A stretch of DNA of 64,000 nt from NCBI GenBank assembly GCA_024401365.1, contig JAKSLE010000007.1, forward strand, positions 1 through 64,000, written 5' to 3'. A program made the position numbers and the translations under genes. The notes under the pieces are model-generated. The model was not told the origin of the DNA. It did no database searches and worked only from the letters and a program-made list of their open reading frames with translations. This document shows positions 35,697-45,386 of this stretch, piece by piece (positions within the stretch are counted from its first letter, which is position 1; each line of letters begins with the position of its first letter). This DNA is from Bacteroidales bacterium (GTDB taxonomy: Bacteria; Bacteroidota; Bacteroidia; Bacteroidales; Marinilabiliaceae).

Positions 35697-37325
35697 CTAA
35701 AAGAGATATCGGAAAATATCATTACCATTGGCATACAGCACAAGTAACAAAACCAATGCCATACCCACCATCTGAGCATATTCGAGGAACTTATCTGGAA
35801 TCTTTTTACCTGTAATAACCTCGACAATCAAGAACATGACGAAGCCGCCATCCAATGCTGGGATAGGGAGAATGTTCATTACTGCGAGAATAATTGCCAA
35901 GAATGCTGTATTGAACCAAAAGGCTCTCCAATTCCAAGAATCAGGGAAAAGTTTTGCTATGGTACCAAAGCCACCCACTTTCGTTGCGCCCTCCTTAGTA
36001 AAGAGCAGAGGCAACTGCTTGAAATAGTTAACCAACAATTCGCATCCCCTATCGATACCCGCAGGCAAAGCCTCGAAGAATCCATATTCACGAGTACGAA
36101 CATTTATCCATCGTGTAAGATCACTCATTGTAAAGACACCTATACGACCCTCATCGGAAACATTCACTGTAAGAGTATCTATAGTCACCCTATCTTCACG
36201 CACCACTACGAACGTAGTAGGCTGACCTTTGCGAGAAGGTAATATTTCATCGAAATCTGCACGTGACACGATTGACATATCATTTACACCTATAATACTA
36301 TCACCATGAAGCATGCCAGCCGCGAAAGCTGGAGAGTCAGGAAGGACAGAATCTACCACTACAGGCCAACGAAGGAAACACAACTGCTCAACATCCTTAC
36401 TCAAGATGGTACGGAAAAACTCCCTTGGCATACCGATAAGTTTCTTCTCGCCATTACGGAGGACCTCGACTGTACAAGTATCGTTAAGAAGAATAGTATT
36501 AGCGATATCCTTGTATGTCTCCATCTTATTGCCATCGATAGCTACTATAAGGTCGCCATCCTGGAAGCCCACCTCCTTCATCACCTCGTGATACTGCAAT
36601 CCCAGAGGAGCTTCATCGATAGGCACATAAGTCTCGCCCCAAGTATAGAGAGCGAACCAGAATATAATAGGGGCAGAGATAAAGTTGACCAACACACCAC
36701 CTATCATAATCAGCAAGCGTTGCCAAGCTGGTTTAGCGCGGAATTCCCATGGTTCTACAGGCTTATTAGCTATCTGGTCGGCGCTCTGAGTTTCATCCAC
36801 CATACCCGAGATTTGGCAATAGCCACCAAGAGGGAGCCAACCCAAGCCGAAATCGGTATTACGCCACCAAGACTTACTATTAGATGCCTCTACTGCCTTG
36901 CGGTTACGAGCGAAACTGATGAGAGAATAACCACACTTAACTCGGCGGGTTATTTTAATCATTGCGACCTTCTTGCCCTTCTGTTCCTCCTCGATTTCCG
37001 AGAAAGACTCGGACAAGACCTTGCTATCCTTACCTAACAAGGTGTACTTTGCTGGGTCTGCATCATACAATGACTTCTTAACTGTAGAGATCTGCTCCTC
37101 CACATCGGTATATGTGCAGAATGAGAGGCCCTCTTTAGTATCTGTATCATCGTGAGGTCCATCAGGCAAATATTTGAAAATACTGAAGTATGGGTCGAAG
37201 AACATATAGAACTTCGGAACCTTGACTCCGAATATTTTAGAAAAAAGGAAATGTCCGAACTCGTGTGTGACCACCAATATTGACAAACTCAATATCAATT
37301 GGCACGCAATAATCAATGTATCCAT
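35697..37325 (-). CDS. rseP: RseP-family site-2 protease
   Basis: 542 aa, longer than E. coli RseP (450). Intramembrane zinc protease that cleaves membrane-bound anti-sigma factors. The HEXXH motif is H21-E-F-G-H25 in the first helix. The third zinc ligand lies in NILPIPALDGGFVMF near 480 (LDG motif). Two PDZ regions lie between (VMKEVGFQDGDLIVAIDG and VVVDSVLPDSPAFAAGMLHGDSIIGV). A ~100-residue insertion after the first helix (residues 50-150, including VEEQISTVKKSLYDADPAKYTLLG) accounts for the extra length. It is preceded by the acyltransferase gene (40 nt). Confidence 0.92.
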   Translation of the reverse strand: MDTLIIACQLILSLSILVVTHEFGHFLFSKIFGVKVPKFYMFFDPYFSIFKYLPDGPHDDTDTKEGLSFCTYTDVEEQISTVKKSLYDADPAKYTLLGKDSKVLSESFSEIEEEQKGKKVAMIKITRRVKCGYSLISFARNRKAVEASNSKSWWRNTDFGLGWLPLGGYCQISGMVDETQSADQIANKPVEPWEFRAKPAWQRLLIMIGGVLVNFISAPIIFWFALYTWGETYVPIDEAPLGLQYHEVMKEVGFQDGDLIVAIDGNKMETYKDIANTILLNDTCTVEVLRNGEKKLIGMPREFFRTILSKDVEQLCFLRWPVVVDSVLPDSPAFAAGMLHGDSIIGVNDMSIVSRADFDEILPSRKGQPTTFVVVREDRVTIDTLTVNVSDEGRIGVFTMSDLTRWINVRTREYGFFEALPAGIDRGCELLVNYFKQLPLLFTKEGATKVGGFGTIAKLFPDSWNWRAFWFNTAFLAIILAVMNILPIPALDGGFVMFLIVEVITGKKIPDKFLEYAQMVGMALVLLLVLYANGNDIFRYLF

Positions 37326-37365
37326 TAAAGTTTATGTCTATAACTTATGTATAATCTAAATGTTA

Positions 37366-38274
37366 TCAATCCTGGAAATCCTCGTGTTTATGTTTCCATC
37401 TATTATGGCTCCACATCCAAAGTTCAGGGTATCTGCGGATATCCTCCTCCATCAATGCTGCGAAGCGATTGATTATATCAGCGCCACCTGTCGTTTGTGG
37501 GGCATCATCTATTAACTTTAGTTCTATCTCGTACTTACCTCGCTTGTAACCAACGTAGGCTGGGAATATTAAGACCTGATTGGTCTTGATAGCCATAGCC
37601 TCAGGGCCGACCAAGAAAGCGGTATCGCGATTGAAGAAATTGGTCCAATGTTTTTTAGCCCCCTTATGAGGAGACTGGTCGGCAATAATCAACGTGAAAG
37701 TCACAATATTATTACGCATACACTCGACGATATGTCGGTAAGCCTTATGGCTCTCGATAGCATAACCACCCCATCGAGTTCTCATTTCGGTCATAAGTCG
37801 GTCGATACCCTTACCAGACTGCGACTGATAGAAAGTCTGGAACTGACACTTAGCGAACAATTTAGGGTAGACGAGAGACCACTCCCAGTTGCCGAAATGG
37901 CCACAATACATGAAAACTGAGCGACCCTCTTCGATGTATTTATTTACCAACTCTGGGTTACGAACCACGAAACGCTTAGACAGATCCTCGTACGAGATAG
38001 TAAACGACTTAATAGTCTCGGCGATATAGTCGGCCATGTGATGATAGAAACGTTTCTCGACCTTGTGGCGATACTTTTCATCCATATTGCCGAAAGCTAT
38101 ATCCAGATTTTTACGCACAACATTTCTGCGATAATGGATTACGTATCGCATGATGAAGTAGATAAAATCGGACAACAGGTACAACACCCACAATGGCAGA
38201 TGTGAGAGACCCAGAAGCAGATATTTGACGAAGGTATACAACTCTCTTTGCAATTTGAATATTAAGCCTCGCAC
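37366..38274 (-). CDS. LpxL/HtrB-type lipid A acyltransferase
   Basis: 302 aa. One N-terminal membrane helix (YLLLGLSHLPLWVLYLLSDFIYFIM), then the acyltransferase motif HFGNWEW (HX4E) near 124-129 in MYCGHFGNWEWSLVYPK, and LIADQSPHKGAKKHWTNFF, a family marker. Adds a secondary acyl chain to lipid A or a related lipid at the inner membrane. The start is a GTG at 38274 lying inside the last codons of the DUF3467 gene; no ATG fits, and a downstream TTG is possible. The 13-nt overlap suggests translational coupling. Confidence 0.87.
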   Translation of the reverse strand: MRGLIFKLQRELYTFVKYLLLGLSHLPLWVLYLLSDFIYFIMRYVIHYRRNVVRKNLDIAFGNMDEKYRHKVEKRFYHHMADYIAETIKSFTISYEDLSKRFVVRNPELVNKYIEEGRSVFMYCGHFGNWEWSLVYPKLFAKCQFQTFYQSQSGKGIDRLMTEMRTRWGGYAIESHKAYRHIVECMRNNIVTFTLIIADQSPHKGAKKHWTNFFNRDTAFLVGPEAMAIKTNQVLIFPAYVGYKRGKYEIELKLIDDAPQTTGGADIINRFAALMEEDIRRYPELWMWSHNRWKHKHEDFQD

Positions 38275-38567
38275 TGAGGTTTAGCGAAAGCAGGGACCAC
38301 TTGAGCCTGTTGCTCACCTACACGGATAGGGCCATTCTCCCTCTCGAATTTCTCTACATTATCGCGCAAAGCGAACAAGAGACGTTTCACGTTATCTGGA
38401 GTAAGCACTACACGTGCTACGGTATTAGCTTTATCGATAGCTGGCATAACAGAGATGAAATCGAGCACAAACTCAGACTGGCTATGTGTGATCACGGCCA
38501 AGTTTGCGTATTTTCCATCTTGCATTCCCTCTGGAAGGTTTATTGTCAATTTTGCCTTTTCCTCCAT
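38262..38567 (-). CDS. DUF3467 protein
   Basis: 101 aa from the ATG at 38567. Matches the DUF3467 family common in Bacteroidetes: LPEGMQDGKYANLAVITHSQSEFVLDFISVMP, then VVLTPDNVKRLLFALRDNVEKFERENGPI. Small, soluble and of unknown function; no signal peptide. Its C-terminal codons overlap the start of the acyltransferase by 13 nt, making it the first gene of the envelope operon. A Bacteroides-type promoter lies 25 nt upstream. Confidence 0.88.
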   Translation of the reverse strand: MEEKAKLTINLPEGMQDGKYANLAVITHSQSEFVLDFISVMPAIDKANTVARVVLTPDNVKRLLFALRDNVEKFERENGPIRVGEQQAQVVPAFAKPQCEA

Positions 38568-38591
38568 ATAATATAGGTATAAACTGGAACG

Positions 38592-38623
38592 CAAAGTTAA
38601 TAAATTATTCACAATATCGCGAA
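38592..38623 (-). promoter_or_regulatory. Promoter of the DUF3467/envelope operon
   Basis: Minus strand TTCG (38620-38623, one mismatch to TTTG), 20 nt, TAACTTTG (38592-38599, exact TAnnTTTG). It lies 24 nt from the ATG at 38567. Confidence 0.6.
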
Positions 38624-38696
38624 ATTTGAGTCCAAGCTATATGGGTATTTACACTGATTTTCGTTTAGTTTTTCTTATACTCGATGAATTCTTGCT

Positions 38697-38757
38697 GTGT
38701 ATATACTGTGTAGTTAGAGTGTAGTTAGAGCGTTAAGCTTGCTCGCAGTTTTTTATT
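38697..38757 (-). repeat. Dispersed repeat, copy 2: 19-bp core plus three phased 11-bp units
   Basis: On the minus strand, 38757-38739 is AATAAAAAACTGCGAGCAA (identical to 17652-17670), then a 9-nt spacer, TCTAACTACAC twice (38729-38708) and AGTATATACAC (38707-38697) in an exact 11-nt register. It sits between the alaS terminator and the DUF3467 promoter, and no gene is seen in 38568-38865. Confidence 0.65.
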
Positions 38758-38807
38758 ATAAAGAAGAAAGAAATAAAGATAAAGATTGCCTGGGCATGCG
38801 CCATGAG

Positions 38808-38844
38808 CAATAAAAAAGGCGCTGAACTTTAGGTTCAACGCCTT
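38808..38844 (-). terminator. Intrinsic terminator of alaS
   Basis: The arms 38816-38827 and 38833-38844 (AAGGCGTTGAAC on the minus strand) pair with one wobble around a 5-nt loop. Read on the minus strand they are followed by TTTTTTATT. Located 22 nt after the alaS stop. Confidence 0.85.
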
Positions 38845-38865
38845 AATATATAAGATAAAGTCGGA

Positions 38866-41499
38866 TTACTTCAACTTATCCTGGAAGTAGTACTTAGCCT
38901 CCTTCATAGCGGCCTCCATACCAGCGGCATTCTTACCACCTGCAGAAGCGAAGAAAGGCTGACCACCGCCACCACCTTGGATATGCTTAGCGATAGCACG
39001 GATAGCCTCCACGGCATTGATACCCTTGGATGCCACCACGTTATCGGAAGCGATAATCATGATTTGTGGCTTCTCTGCGGCTACGCAACCGAGTACGCAA
39101 ACGATATCCTCGGACTCACCACGGAGCTGGTAGGCAAGATCCTTGAGACGATCGACGAACATAGGCTTGATTTCGGCTACGAGGAGCTTTGTTGCACCTA
39201 CTGTCTCGATCTTCTCACGGAGAGCTGCGCGTTCGATACCGAGCATTGTATCCATCATATCAGTACACTGCTGCTCGAGTTTCTGATTATTAGCGATGAG
39301 AGCCTCGATAGCCTTCTGGAGGTTGGCAGGTGTAGTCTTAAGGCCCTCTGCGAGAGACTTAAGTGCATTATAGTTAGACACCATCAACTCCTCGGCCTTA
39401 GCAGCCGTAACAGCTTCGATACGGCGCACGCCTGCAGAAGACGCCGACTCACCTATGATTTTGAACATTCCGATACGACCAGTTGACTGAGTATGGGTAC
39501 CGCCACAAAGCTCGATACTAGAACCGAACTTAATAACGCGAACTGTATCACCGTACTTCTCGCCGAAGAGAGCCATGGCGCCTAGGGCCTTAGCCTCAGC
39601 TATTGGCACATTGCGATGCTCATCGAGAGCGATATCCTCGCGAATCTTCTCATTTACTAGACGCTCTACCTCAGCAATCTCCTCATCAGTTACCTTAGCG
39701 AAGTGAGAGAAGTCGAAACGAAGAGAATCAGGAGTTACGTAAGAACCCTTCTGCTCGACATGCTCACCAAGAACCTTGCGGAGAGCCTCCTGCATAAGGT
39801 GAGTAGCAGAGTGGTTATTGGCGATAAGTTGACGACGTTTTACGTCCACTACTGCATGGAAATTAGCCGATGGATTCTCAGGGAAACGATCAACGAGGTG
39901 GATAATAAGGCCATTCTCCTTGATAGTTTGTATAACATTGATAGTCTCGTTAGCGGACTCGATATAACCTGTATCACCTACCTGGCCACCCGACTCGCCG
40001 TAGAATGGAGTAAGGTTGAATACTACCTGGAACTGCTCCTTGTTCTTCACCTTTACCATACGATAGCGCATGATCTTTACATCGGCCTCTGTTGTATCAT
40101 AGCCGACGAAATCCTCCTTATCATTCTCCTCTATTACCACCCAGTCGCCTGTTTCAATCTTACCAGCATCGCGGGCACGATTCTTCTGAGCCTGCATTTC
40201 AGCATCGAACTCAGCAATATTTACTGTGAGGCCATTCTCACGGAGGATAAGCTCTGTGAGGTCGAGAGGGAAACCGTAGGTATCGTAAAGTTCGAATGCC
40301 ACCTTACCTGCCACCTCTGACTTCTTAGCAGCCTTAGTCTCGCCCATAATCTTATCGAGCATAGAGATACCTGTTGCGAGGGTACGGAGGAATGAATCCT
40401 CCTCCTGCTTGATAACCTTAGAAACGAGCTCCTTCTGAGCGATGAGCTCTGGATAAGCCTCACCCATAGTTGCGTTAAGCACTGGGAGGATCTTATAGAG
40501 AGTAGCCTCACGCTGGCCGAGGAATGTATAATAGTAACGAACAGCGCGGCGAAGGATACGACGGATAACGTAACCAGCCTTATTGTTCGATGGCTGCTGA
40601 CCATCTGTGATAGAGAATGCGATAGTACGGATATGGTCGGCAACAACACGCATAGCGATATCAACCTTCTCATCCTTACCATACTCGTGGCCTGTTATCT
40701 TACCAATCTCGTCGAGGATAGGAGTAAACACGTCAGTATCGTAGTTAGACGTCTTATGCTGAACGGCGCGAACGAGACGCTCGAAGCCCATACCAGTATC
40801 TACGTGATGATTTGGGAGAAGTTCGAGGCTATGGTCAGCCTTACGATTGAACTGCATGAACACATTGTTCCAAATCTCGATAACCTGAGGATTATCCTTA
40901 TTTACAAGATCGCGACCGCTTACCTTCTTACGCTCCTCATCAGGGCGCATATCGAAGTGGATCTCAGAGCAAGGGCCACAAGGACCTGTATCGCCCATTT
41001 CCCAGAAGTTGTCATGTTTATTACCATTAAGGATACGATCCTCTGCGATATGCTTCTTCCAGCAGTCGTATGCCTCCTGGTCGCGCTCGAGGCCCTCCTC
41101 TTTAGAACCCTCGAAGATTGTTACATACAGACGATCCTTGTCGAGTTTGATGACCTCTGTCAAATACTCCCAAGCGAAAGAAATAGCCTCCTCCTTGAAA
41201 TAGTCACCGAACGACCAGTTGCCGAGCATCTCGAACATTGTGTGGTGGTATGTATCGTGACCCACTTCCTCGAGGTCATTGTGCTTACCACTGACGCGAA
41301 GACACTTCTGCGAATCTGCGACACGTGAATTGACGATTGGAGCATTACCAAGGATTACGTCCTTGAACTGATTCATACCCGCATTGGTAAACATCAATGT
41401 TGGGTCGCCCTTAACTACCATTGGGGCTGAAGGAACAATCTTATGTCCCTTTGATGCGAAAAAATCCAGAAAACTCTGGCGTACTTCTGCTGCAGTCAT
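38866..41499 (-). CDS. alaS: Alanyl-tRNA synthetase
   Basis: 877 aa, normal length. Charges tRNA-Ala. The class II catalytic domain begins with [21 protein letters not shown] and has [15 protein letters not shown] (motif 1/2 region) and [12 protein letters not shown] (motif 3). The editing domain has the zinc-site pieces [16 protein letters not shown] and [15 protein letters not shown]. The C-Ala domain closes with [17 protein letters not shown]. It lies 8 nt after the M23 peptidase gene, probably co-transcribed, and is closed by a strong terminator. Confidence 0.98.
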   Translation of the reverse strand: MTAAEVRQSFLDFFASKGHKIVPSAPMVVKGDPTLMFTNAGMNQFKDVILGNAPIVNSRVADSQKCLRVSGKHNDLEEVGHDTYHHTMFEMLGNWSFGDYFKEEAISFAWEYLTEVIKLDKDRLYVTIFEGSKEEGLERDQEAYDCWKKHIAEDRILNGNKHDNFWEMGDTGPCGPCSEIHFDMRPDEERKKVSGRDLVNKDNPQVIEIWNNVFMQFNRKADHSLELLPNHHVDTGMGFERLVRAVQHKTSNYDTDVFTPILDEIGKITGHEYGKDEKVDIAMRVVADHIRTIAFSITDGQQPSNNKAGYVIRRILRRAVRYYYTFLGQREATLYKILPVLNATMGEAYPELIAQKELVSKVIKQEEDSFLRTLATGISMLDKIMGETKAAKKSEVAGKVAFELYDTYGFPLDLTELILRENGLTVNIAEFDAEMQAQKNRARDAGKIETGDWVVIEENDKEDFVGYDTTEADVKIMRYRMVKVKNKEQFQVVFNLTPFYGESGGQVGDTGYIESANETINVIQTIKENGLIIHLVDRFPENPSANFHAVVDVKRRQLIANNHSATHLMQEALRKVLGEHVEQKGSYVTPDSLRFDFSHFAKVTDEEIAEVERLVNEKIREDIALDEHRNVPIAEAKALGAMALFGEKYGDTVRVIKFGSSIELCGGTHTQSTGRIGMFKIIGESASSAGVRRIEAVTAAKAEELMVSNYNALKSLAEGLKTTPANLQKAIEALIANNQKLEQQCTDMMDTMLGIERAALREKIETVGATKLLVAEIKPMFVDRLKDLAYQLRGESEDIVCVLGCVAAEKPQIMIIASDNVVASKGINAVEAIRAIAKHIQGGGGGQPFFASAGGKNAAGMEAAMKEAKYYFQDKLK

Positions 41500-41507
41500 T
41501 GTATTAA

Positions 41508-42476
41508 TTAGTCAAACGTTCTGTTTGAATTTACTGATATTTCGATCATACGTTCGTACTCCTCGGGAGTAAGATCCTCCTGGAAGTAATAGAACTGTGG
41601 ATTAACTTTCTTTCCTTTGAGTTGCACCTCATAATGGAGGTGAGGAGCTGTGCTTGTTCCTGTTGAGCCGACGAACCCGATTATGTCACCACGCTTTACC
41701 TTCTGACCCACCTTGCAGTTGAACTTTGACATATGGGCATATACGCTCTCGTAGCCAAAACCATGATCAATCTTCACGTGCATACCATATCCTGAGAAGG
41801 CTGTTTTTACTGTACTGACGACGCCATCTCCGGTAGCATAGATTTCCGTTCCAGCAGGTGCTGAGAAATCCATTCCCTCGTGGAATTTCTTGATCTTGTA
41901 TATTGGGTGAATACGCCACCCCCAACCAGAAGCCGTTCGGGTAAGGTCGCGGTTGTTAATAGGCATTACGGATGGGATACACTCAAGCATCTCCTTATTA
42001 CGCTTAGCCAAAGAGACTATCTCATCGAAAGATACGCTCTGAACATAGAGTTGCTTTGCTGCAATATCGAGACGCTTAGCTGTAGCGATAACCATATCCG
42101 AGTTAGTCATTGACTCGAGAGACTCGTATCTATTTACGCCACCGAAACCAGCCTTTCGAATTGATGTCGGGATTGAATCTGCTTCATAGATAACGCGATA
42201 AATATTTTCGTCGCGCATATGGATATCGTCCAACACGTCCTCGATCTGGGCCAGACGATGGTTCATGATCTCGTATTGAGAGAGGAGCTCCTGATTATCG
42301 CGTATGAGTTGTTTCTCTTTTGGAGAATCTATGAAATAAACAAAGAGAGCGAAGAAAATAGCCCCAATCACCAGTCCATAGGCACACTGCTTCAGCACCA
42401 AGCCAATATAGTACTTGGGGCCATGATGAATGGGGTTATATGTTAGTGACTCGGGGTCAAATTTATATTCTGCCAT
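41508..42476 (-). CDS. Membrane-anchored M23 peptidase
   Basis: 322 aa. A membrane helix ([19 protein letters not shown]) near 30-50, a coiled coil ([27 protein letters not shown]), then a LytM/M23 domain from about 180: [32 protein letters not shown] (HxxxD zinc ligands), SVYAHMSKF and HLHYEV (HXH). All zinc ligands are present, so it should be an active peptidoglycan endopeptidase in the periplasm. It stands before alaS and has a well-formed promoter. Confidence 0.93.
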   Translation of the reverse strand: MAEYKFDPESLTYNPIHHGPKYYIGLVLKQCAYGLVIGAIFFALFVYFIDSPKEKQLIRDNQELLSQYEIMNHRLAQIEDVLDDIHMRDENIYRVIYEADSIPTSIRKAGFGGVNRYESLESMTNSDMVIATAKRLDIAAKQLYVQSVSFDEIVSLAKRNKEMLECIPSVMPINNRDLTRTASGWGWRIHPIYKIKKFHEGMDFSAPAGTEIYATGDGVVSTVKTAFSGYGMHVKIDHGFGYESVYAHMSKFNCKVGQKVKRGDIIGFVGSTGTSTAPHLHYEVQLKGKKVNPQFYYFQEDLTPEEYERMIEISVNSNRTFD

Positions 42477-42521
42477 AGAATCCTAGGTTGTTTTTATACA
42501 TAGCAAGTAGTCACAAGCGCA

Positions 42522-42553
42522 CAAAGATAGGAATATTTGCATGAAAATGCAAT
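42522..42553 (-). promoter_or_regulatory. Bacteroides-type promoter of the M23 peptidase-alaS operon
   Basis: Minus strand ATTG (42550-42553), 20 nt, TATCTTTG (42522-42529, exact). It lies 45 nt before the ATG at 42476. Confidence 0.7.
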
Positions 42554-42644
42554 AATTACCTCATATTATGTCTAAATTCGTTATTTAATGATAAATAATG
42601 ACCAGTTGCAATTATAATTGGCACGTTTTTTGAAGAATAATATT

Positions 42645-42652
42645 TACCTTTG
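42645..42652 (+). promoter_or_regulatory. -7 element of the second LRR gene
   Basis: TACCTTTG matches TAnnTTTG exactly, 40 nt before the ATG at 42693. The nearest TTTG is only 12 nt upstream, so the -33 is unclear. Confidence 0.5.
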
Positions 42653-42692
42653 CACCAGCAAGTTCACATAAAAACAAAAATAATTTTTAGCT

Positions 42693-44414
42693 ATGAAAAT
42701 TCAACTCCTTTCTATAATTGCTTTACTTTTGGGTACTGCGACACAACTATTTGCGCACGATTTTGAGGCTGCGAATAGCGATGGTGTGACCATATATTAT
42801 AATATTACTGACGATGTTAAAAAGACGGTATGTGTGACGTATAAGGGGAATGACAAATACTCTGCTGCATACATTGCTGCATCAATAAATGTACCTAGTT
42901 CAGTAGAATATGAAGGCCAGACATACAGTGTTACAGCTATTGGCGATTTCGCATTTCATGCATGCTTCTCTTCCAGCGAATCTGAAGTTTCATTACCCAG
43001 CACAATAGAAGCCATTAACCAAAAGGCTTTTTCCGAGTGTTGGAGTTTAAAGTCAATTTCATTTACAGGAACTGCATTGAAAACGATTGGAAATTATGCG
43101 TTCAGCAAGTGTTATATGGCTTCCATTACAATACCTAATTCTGTTAATGAAATTGGAGAGTATGCATTTGAAAACTGCAACGCTCTCACTGACGTAACCC
43201 TTCCTTCCGCCTTGAAAGACATTAGCCCATATGCATTTCACGAATGCACGCGTTTAGAGAACGTTGTAATACAAGGCAATGTAGAGACTATAGGCAAGAA
43301 TGCATTTGAAGATTGTAAAAAATTAAAAACGGTAACTATTACTGGAAACATACAAACAATTGGCGAATATGCTTTTAATAAATGTTGGGAGTTGCAAAAC
43401 ATCACCATTCCATCTGTCACAACAATTGCTAGATATACATTTAACGAATGCAAAAGCCTACCAGCAATAGAGATCAAAAACTCCGTTACATCCATTGAAA
43501 ATTATGCTTTCAACCATTGTGAAAGCCTCACATCTGTATCACTTCCTAAGTCTTTGACCACTATCCATCCTTCTGCTTTTTCATTTTGCAACAACCTCAA
43601 AGAAATAAAGGTAGATTCTGAAAACGGGCACTACTGCGACGTTGATGGTATCTTGTACTCTAAAGACCAAGAGACTTTGGTAATGTATTGCCCAGGTCTC
43701 AAAGGGGAGTTCACCGTTTCATCCGAAACAAAAACTATAGGAGAAAAAGCGTTCTCGGGGTGTAGTCATTTGACTTCTCTCGTGATACCTAGCTCAGTTG
43801 AAAGAATTGAAAACAATGCTATAGCAGATTGTATTGCCCTTGAAAAAATCACCTTCCTCGGCAATCCTACAATTGGAGAAATAGGCACTCTTGGTTCCGT
43901 TGCATACGTATATTCCGAAACAACAACACCTCAAGTGTTCACGTCTAAATTCCCATTCATGAGCACTACCAAAGTCTACGTCTCATCATATGCGTATGAA
44001 GCATACAAAACAGCGAATGGTTGGAAAAACTGCAATATTATCAACTGCGGTCCATTCACTGTTAGTGCAAATGCTACAAATTGTACGGTAACAGGCACAG
44101 GTACGTATGACAAGGGTTCGGAGGCGACATTGACAGTCACACCAGCATCAGGATACGAATTCACAGAATGGTCGGATGGCAATACCGACAATCCTCGCGT
44201 GATAAGCAACATCACTGAGGACACAGAACTCACAGTAGTGTGCTCACTAATCGAGATTCCTACTGGCATTTCTGACATTGAGTCGGACGTTATCTCGTGT
44301 GAATACTACGATATTAACGGCCGTCAGTTATCACAAATTCAGAAAGGCATAATAATAGTGGTTAAGCATCATGCAGATGGCAGCACCACAAGAGAAAAGC
44401 AGGTTATCAAGTAG
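42693..44414 (+). CDS. BspA-like leucine-rich-repeat secreted protein (second)
   Basis: 573 aa. Signal peptide 1-21 (LFAHD boundary). Residues ~70-400 are LRR_5 repeats (YAFENCNALTDVTLPSALKDIS, AFNHCESLTSVSLPKSLTTI). From about 440 a beta-rich module (GTYDKGSEATLTVTPASGYEFTEWSDGNTDNP) matches the InlB B-repeat/List-Bact type often following LRRs. The end (SCEYYDINGRQLSQIQKGIIIVV) is the short tail common to secreted Bacteroidales proteins. Codon use is A/T-richer than in the first LRR gene. Monocistronic, followed by a strong terminator. Confidence 0.87.
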   Translation: MKIQLLSIIALLLGTATQLFAHDFEAANSDGVTIYYNITDDVKKTVCVTYKGNDKYSAAYIAASINVPSSVEYEGQTYSVTAIGDFAFHACFSSSESEVSLPSTIEAINQKAFSECWSLKSISFTGTALKTIGNYAFSKCYMASITIPNSVNEIGEYAFENCNALTDVTLPSALKDISPYAFHECTRLENVVIQGNVETIGKNAFEDCKKLKTVTITGNIQTIGEYAFNKCWELQNITIPSVTTIARYTFNECKSLPAIEIKNSVTSIENYAFNHCESLTSVSLPKSLTTIHPSAFSFCNNLKEIKVDSENGHYCDVDGILYSKDQETLVMYCPGLKGEFTVSSETKTIGEKAFSGCSHLTSLVIPSSVERIENNAIADCIALEKITFLGNPTIGEIGTLGSVAYVYSETTTPQVFTSKFPFMSTTKVYVSSYAYEAYKTANGWKNCNIINCGPFTVSANATNCTVTGTGTYDKGSEATLTVTPASGYEFTEWSDGNTDNPRVISNITEDTELTVVCSLIEIPTGISDIESDVISCEYYDINGRQLSQIQKGIIIVVKHHADGSTTREKQVIK

Positions 44415-44432
44415 CAACTAGATAAAAAAAAC

Positions 44433-44466
44433 AAAGGGACTAGCCAGTACTGACTAGTCCCTTTTT
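44433..44466. terminator. Bidirectional intrinsic terminator
   Basis: AAAGGGACTAG (44433-44443) pairs perfectly with 44454-44464, with an A-run before and a T-run after. It can end the LRR gene (plus) and the class-IV homologue (minus). Confidence 0.85.
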
Positions 44467-44480
44467 ATTCTATACACGAC

Positions 44481-45377
44481 CTATACCAATCGCTTATTTA
44501 TCTCTACTATCATCTTAGACAGTCTATTAGGCAAGAATCTGGACAGCCCCATACCGCGCACAAGATACAACCCATACGCATTTGAAGCCACCATACACTC
44601 AGTAGCTTTATGAATATCATCTTGCGTAAAACCATCTGAATATTGGAACGACAAGCCAACTTGTGATGCCACTATCTCGACTGTTTCTGTAAGTGCATCT
44701 AAATATGAACCTACTTGTGTTTTGGGCGTAATAATAGTATTACCTATTAGTATATACAGATTGCCAATTGTCGACTGAACTACTTTCCCCTCAGAATTGA
44801 GGAATACCGCGCCCGCAAACTCTTTAAGATCGTCCCTTTGGTGCAATTGATGCATTGCCATGCTATGCATCAAAGATGGTCGAGGAATACAATTATATGG
44901 AGAAGTCGGCAATTGCTCATCAGCGTATTCATACAAGAAAATAGGCTCATGACGAGTATCGAAAATGCTCCCTTCTATTCGGCATTGCTGAATGGTATAA
45001 TGCAATTGATTGTTCTCCAACCAAACCGAAAGATACATCTGCGAGTGACCTGGATAATGATTTTTTGCCGCCAATATTTCTATGCGTCTATATAGGACAT
45101 CCCATTGAGGAAAATCATACTCCTGCAACATAAGCAATTCCATACATTGCTCTATTATCCTACATTGCTCTTTCCAAAGATAAGGCACATTACCTTTTAG
45201 GGATATAATAACCCTAAAACCCAGACCTTGCGTCACAAAAGAGTTCTCAATACCAGATATTTTCGTATCAACAGGCACGAAAGCTCCATCATAACAAAAA
45301 ACATAGAGCCAGCGACTACGAGTTTCCTCTGTAGGCGCCAGCCCATGTAATTGATTTATTGAATCTTCTATATTCAT
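44481..45377 (-). CDS. Class-IV aminotransferase fold protein lacking catalytic Lys
   Basis: 298 aa from the ATG at 45377. The C-terminal half follows the fold type IV PLP enzymes (BCAT/ADC lyase): FAGAVFLNSEGKVVQSTIGNLYILIGNTIITP, then DALTETVEIVASQVGLSF and an FTQDDIHKATECMVAS segment. The segment where the family has its Schiff-base Lys reads PRPSLMHSMAMHQLHQRDD, with no Lys, and the Glu normally found in VxEGxxSNxF is Gln (VVQSTIGNLY). The protein may thus bind no PLP or have another job. It follows fabD by 9 nt on the same strand. Confidence 0.6.
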   Translation of the reverse strand: MNIEDSINQLHGLAPTEETRSRWLYVFCYDGAFVPVDTKISGIENSFVTQGLGFRVIISLKGNVPYLWKEQCRIIEQCMELLMLQEYDFPQWDVLYRRIEILAAKNHYPGHSQMYLSVWLENNQLHYTIQQCRIEGSIFDTRHEPIFLYEYADEQLPTSPYNCIPRPSLMHSMAMHQLHQRDDLKEFAGAVFLNSEGKVVQSTIGNLYILIGNTIITPKTQVGSYLDALTETVEIVASQVGLSFQYSDGFTQDDIHKATECMVASNAYGLYLVRGMGLSRFLPNRLSKMIVEINKRLV

Positions 45378-45386
45378 CAACCTATA

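Noticed and set aside
39703..40320. Long antisense frames inside alaS (and similarly at 36306-37037 in rseP)
   Set aside because: They are shadows of strongly supported genes; their translations are rich in Leu, Ile and His with no motif or start signal.
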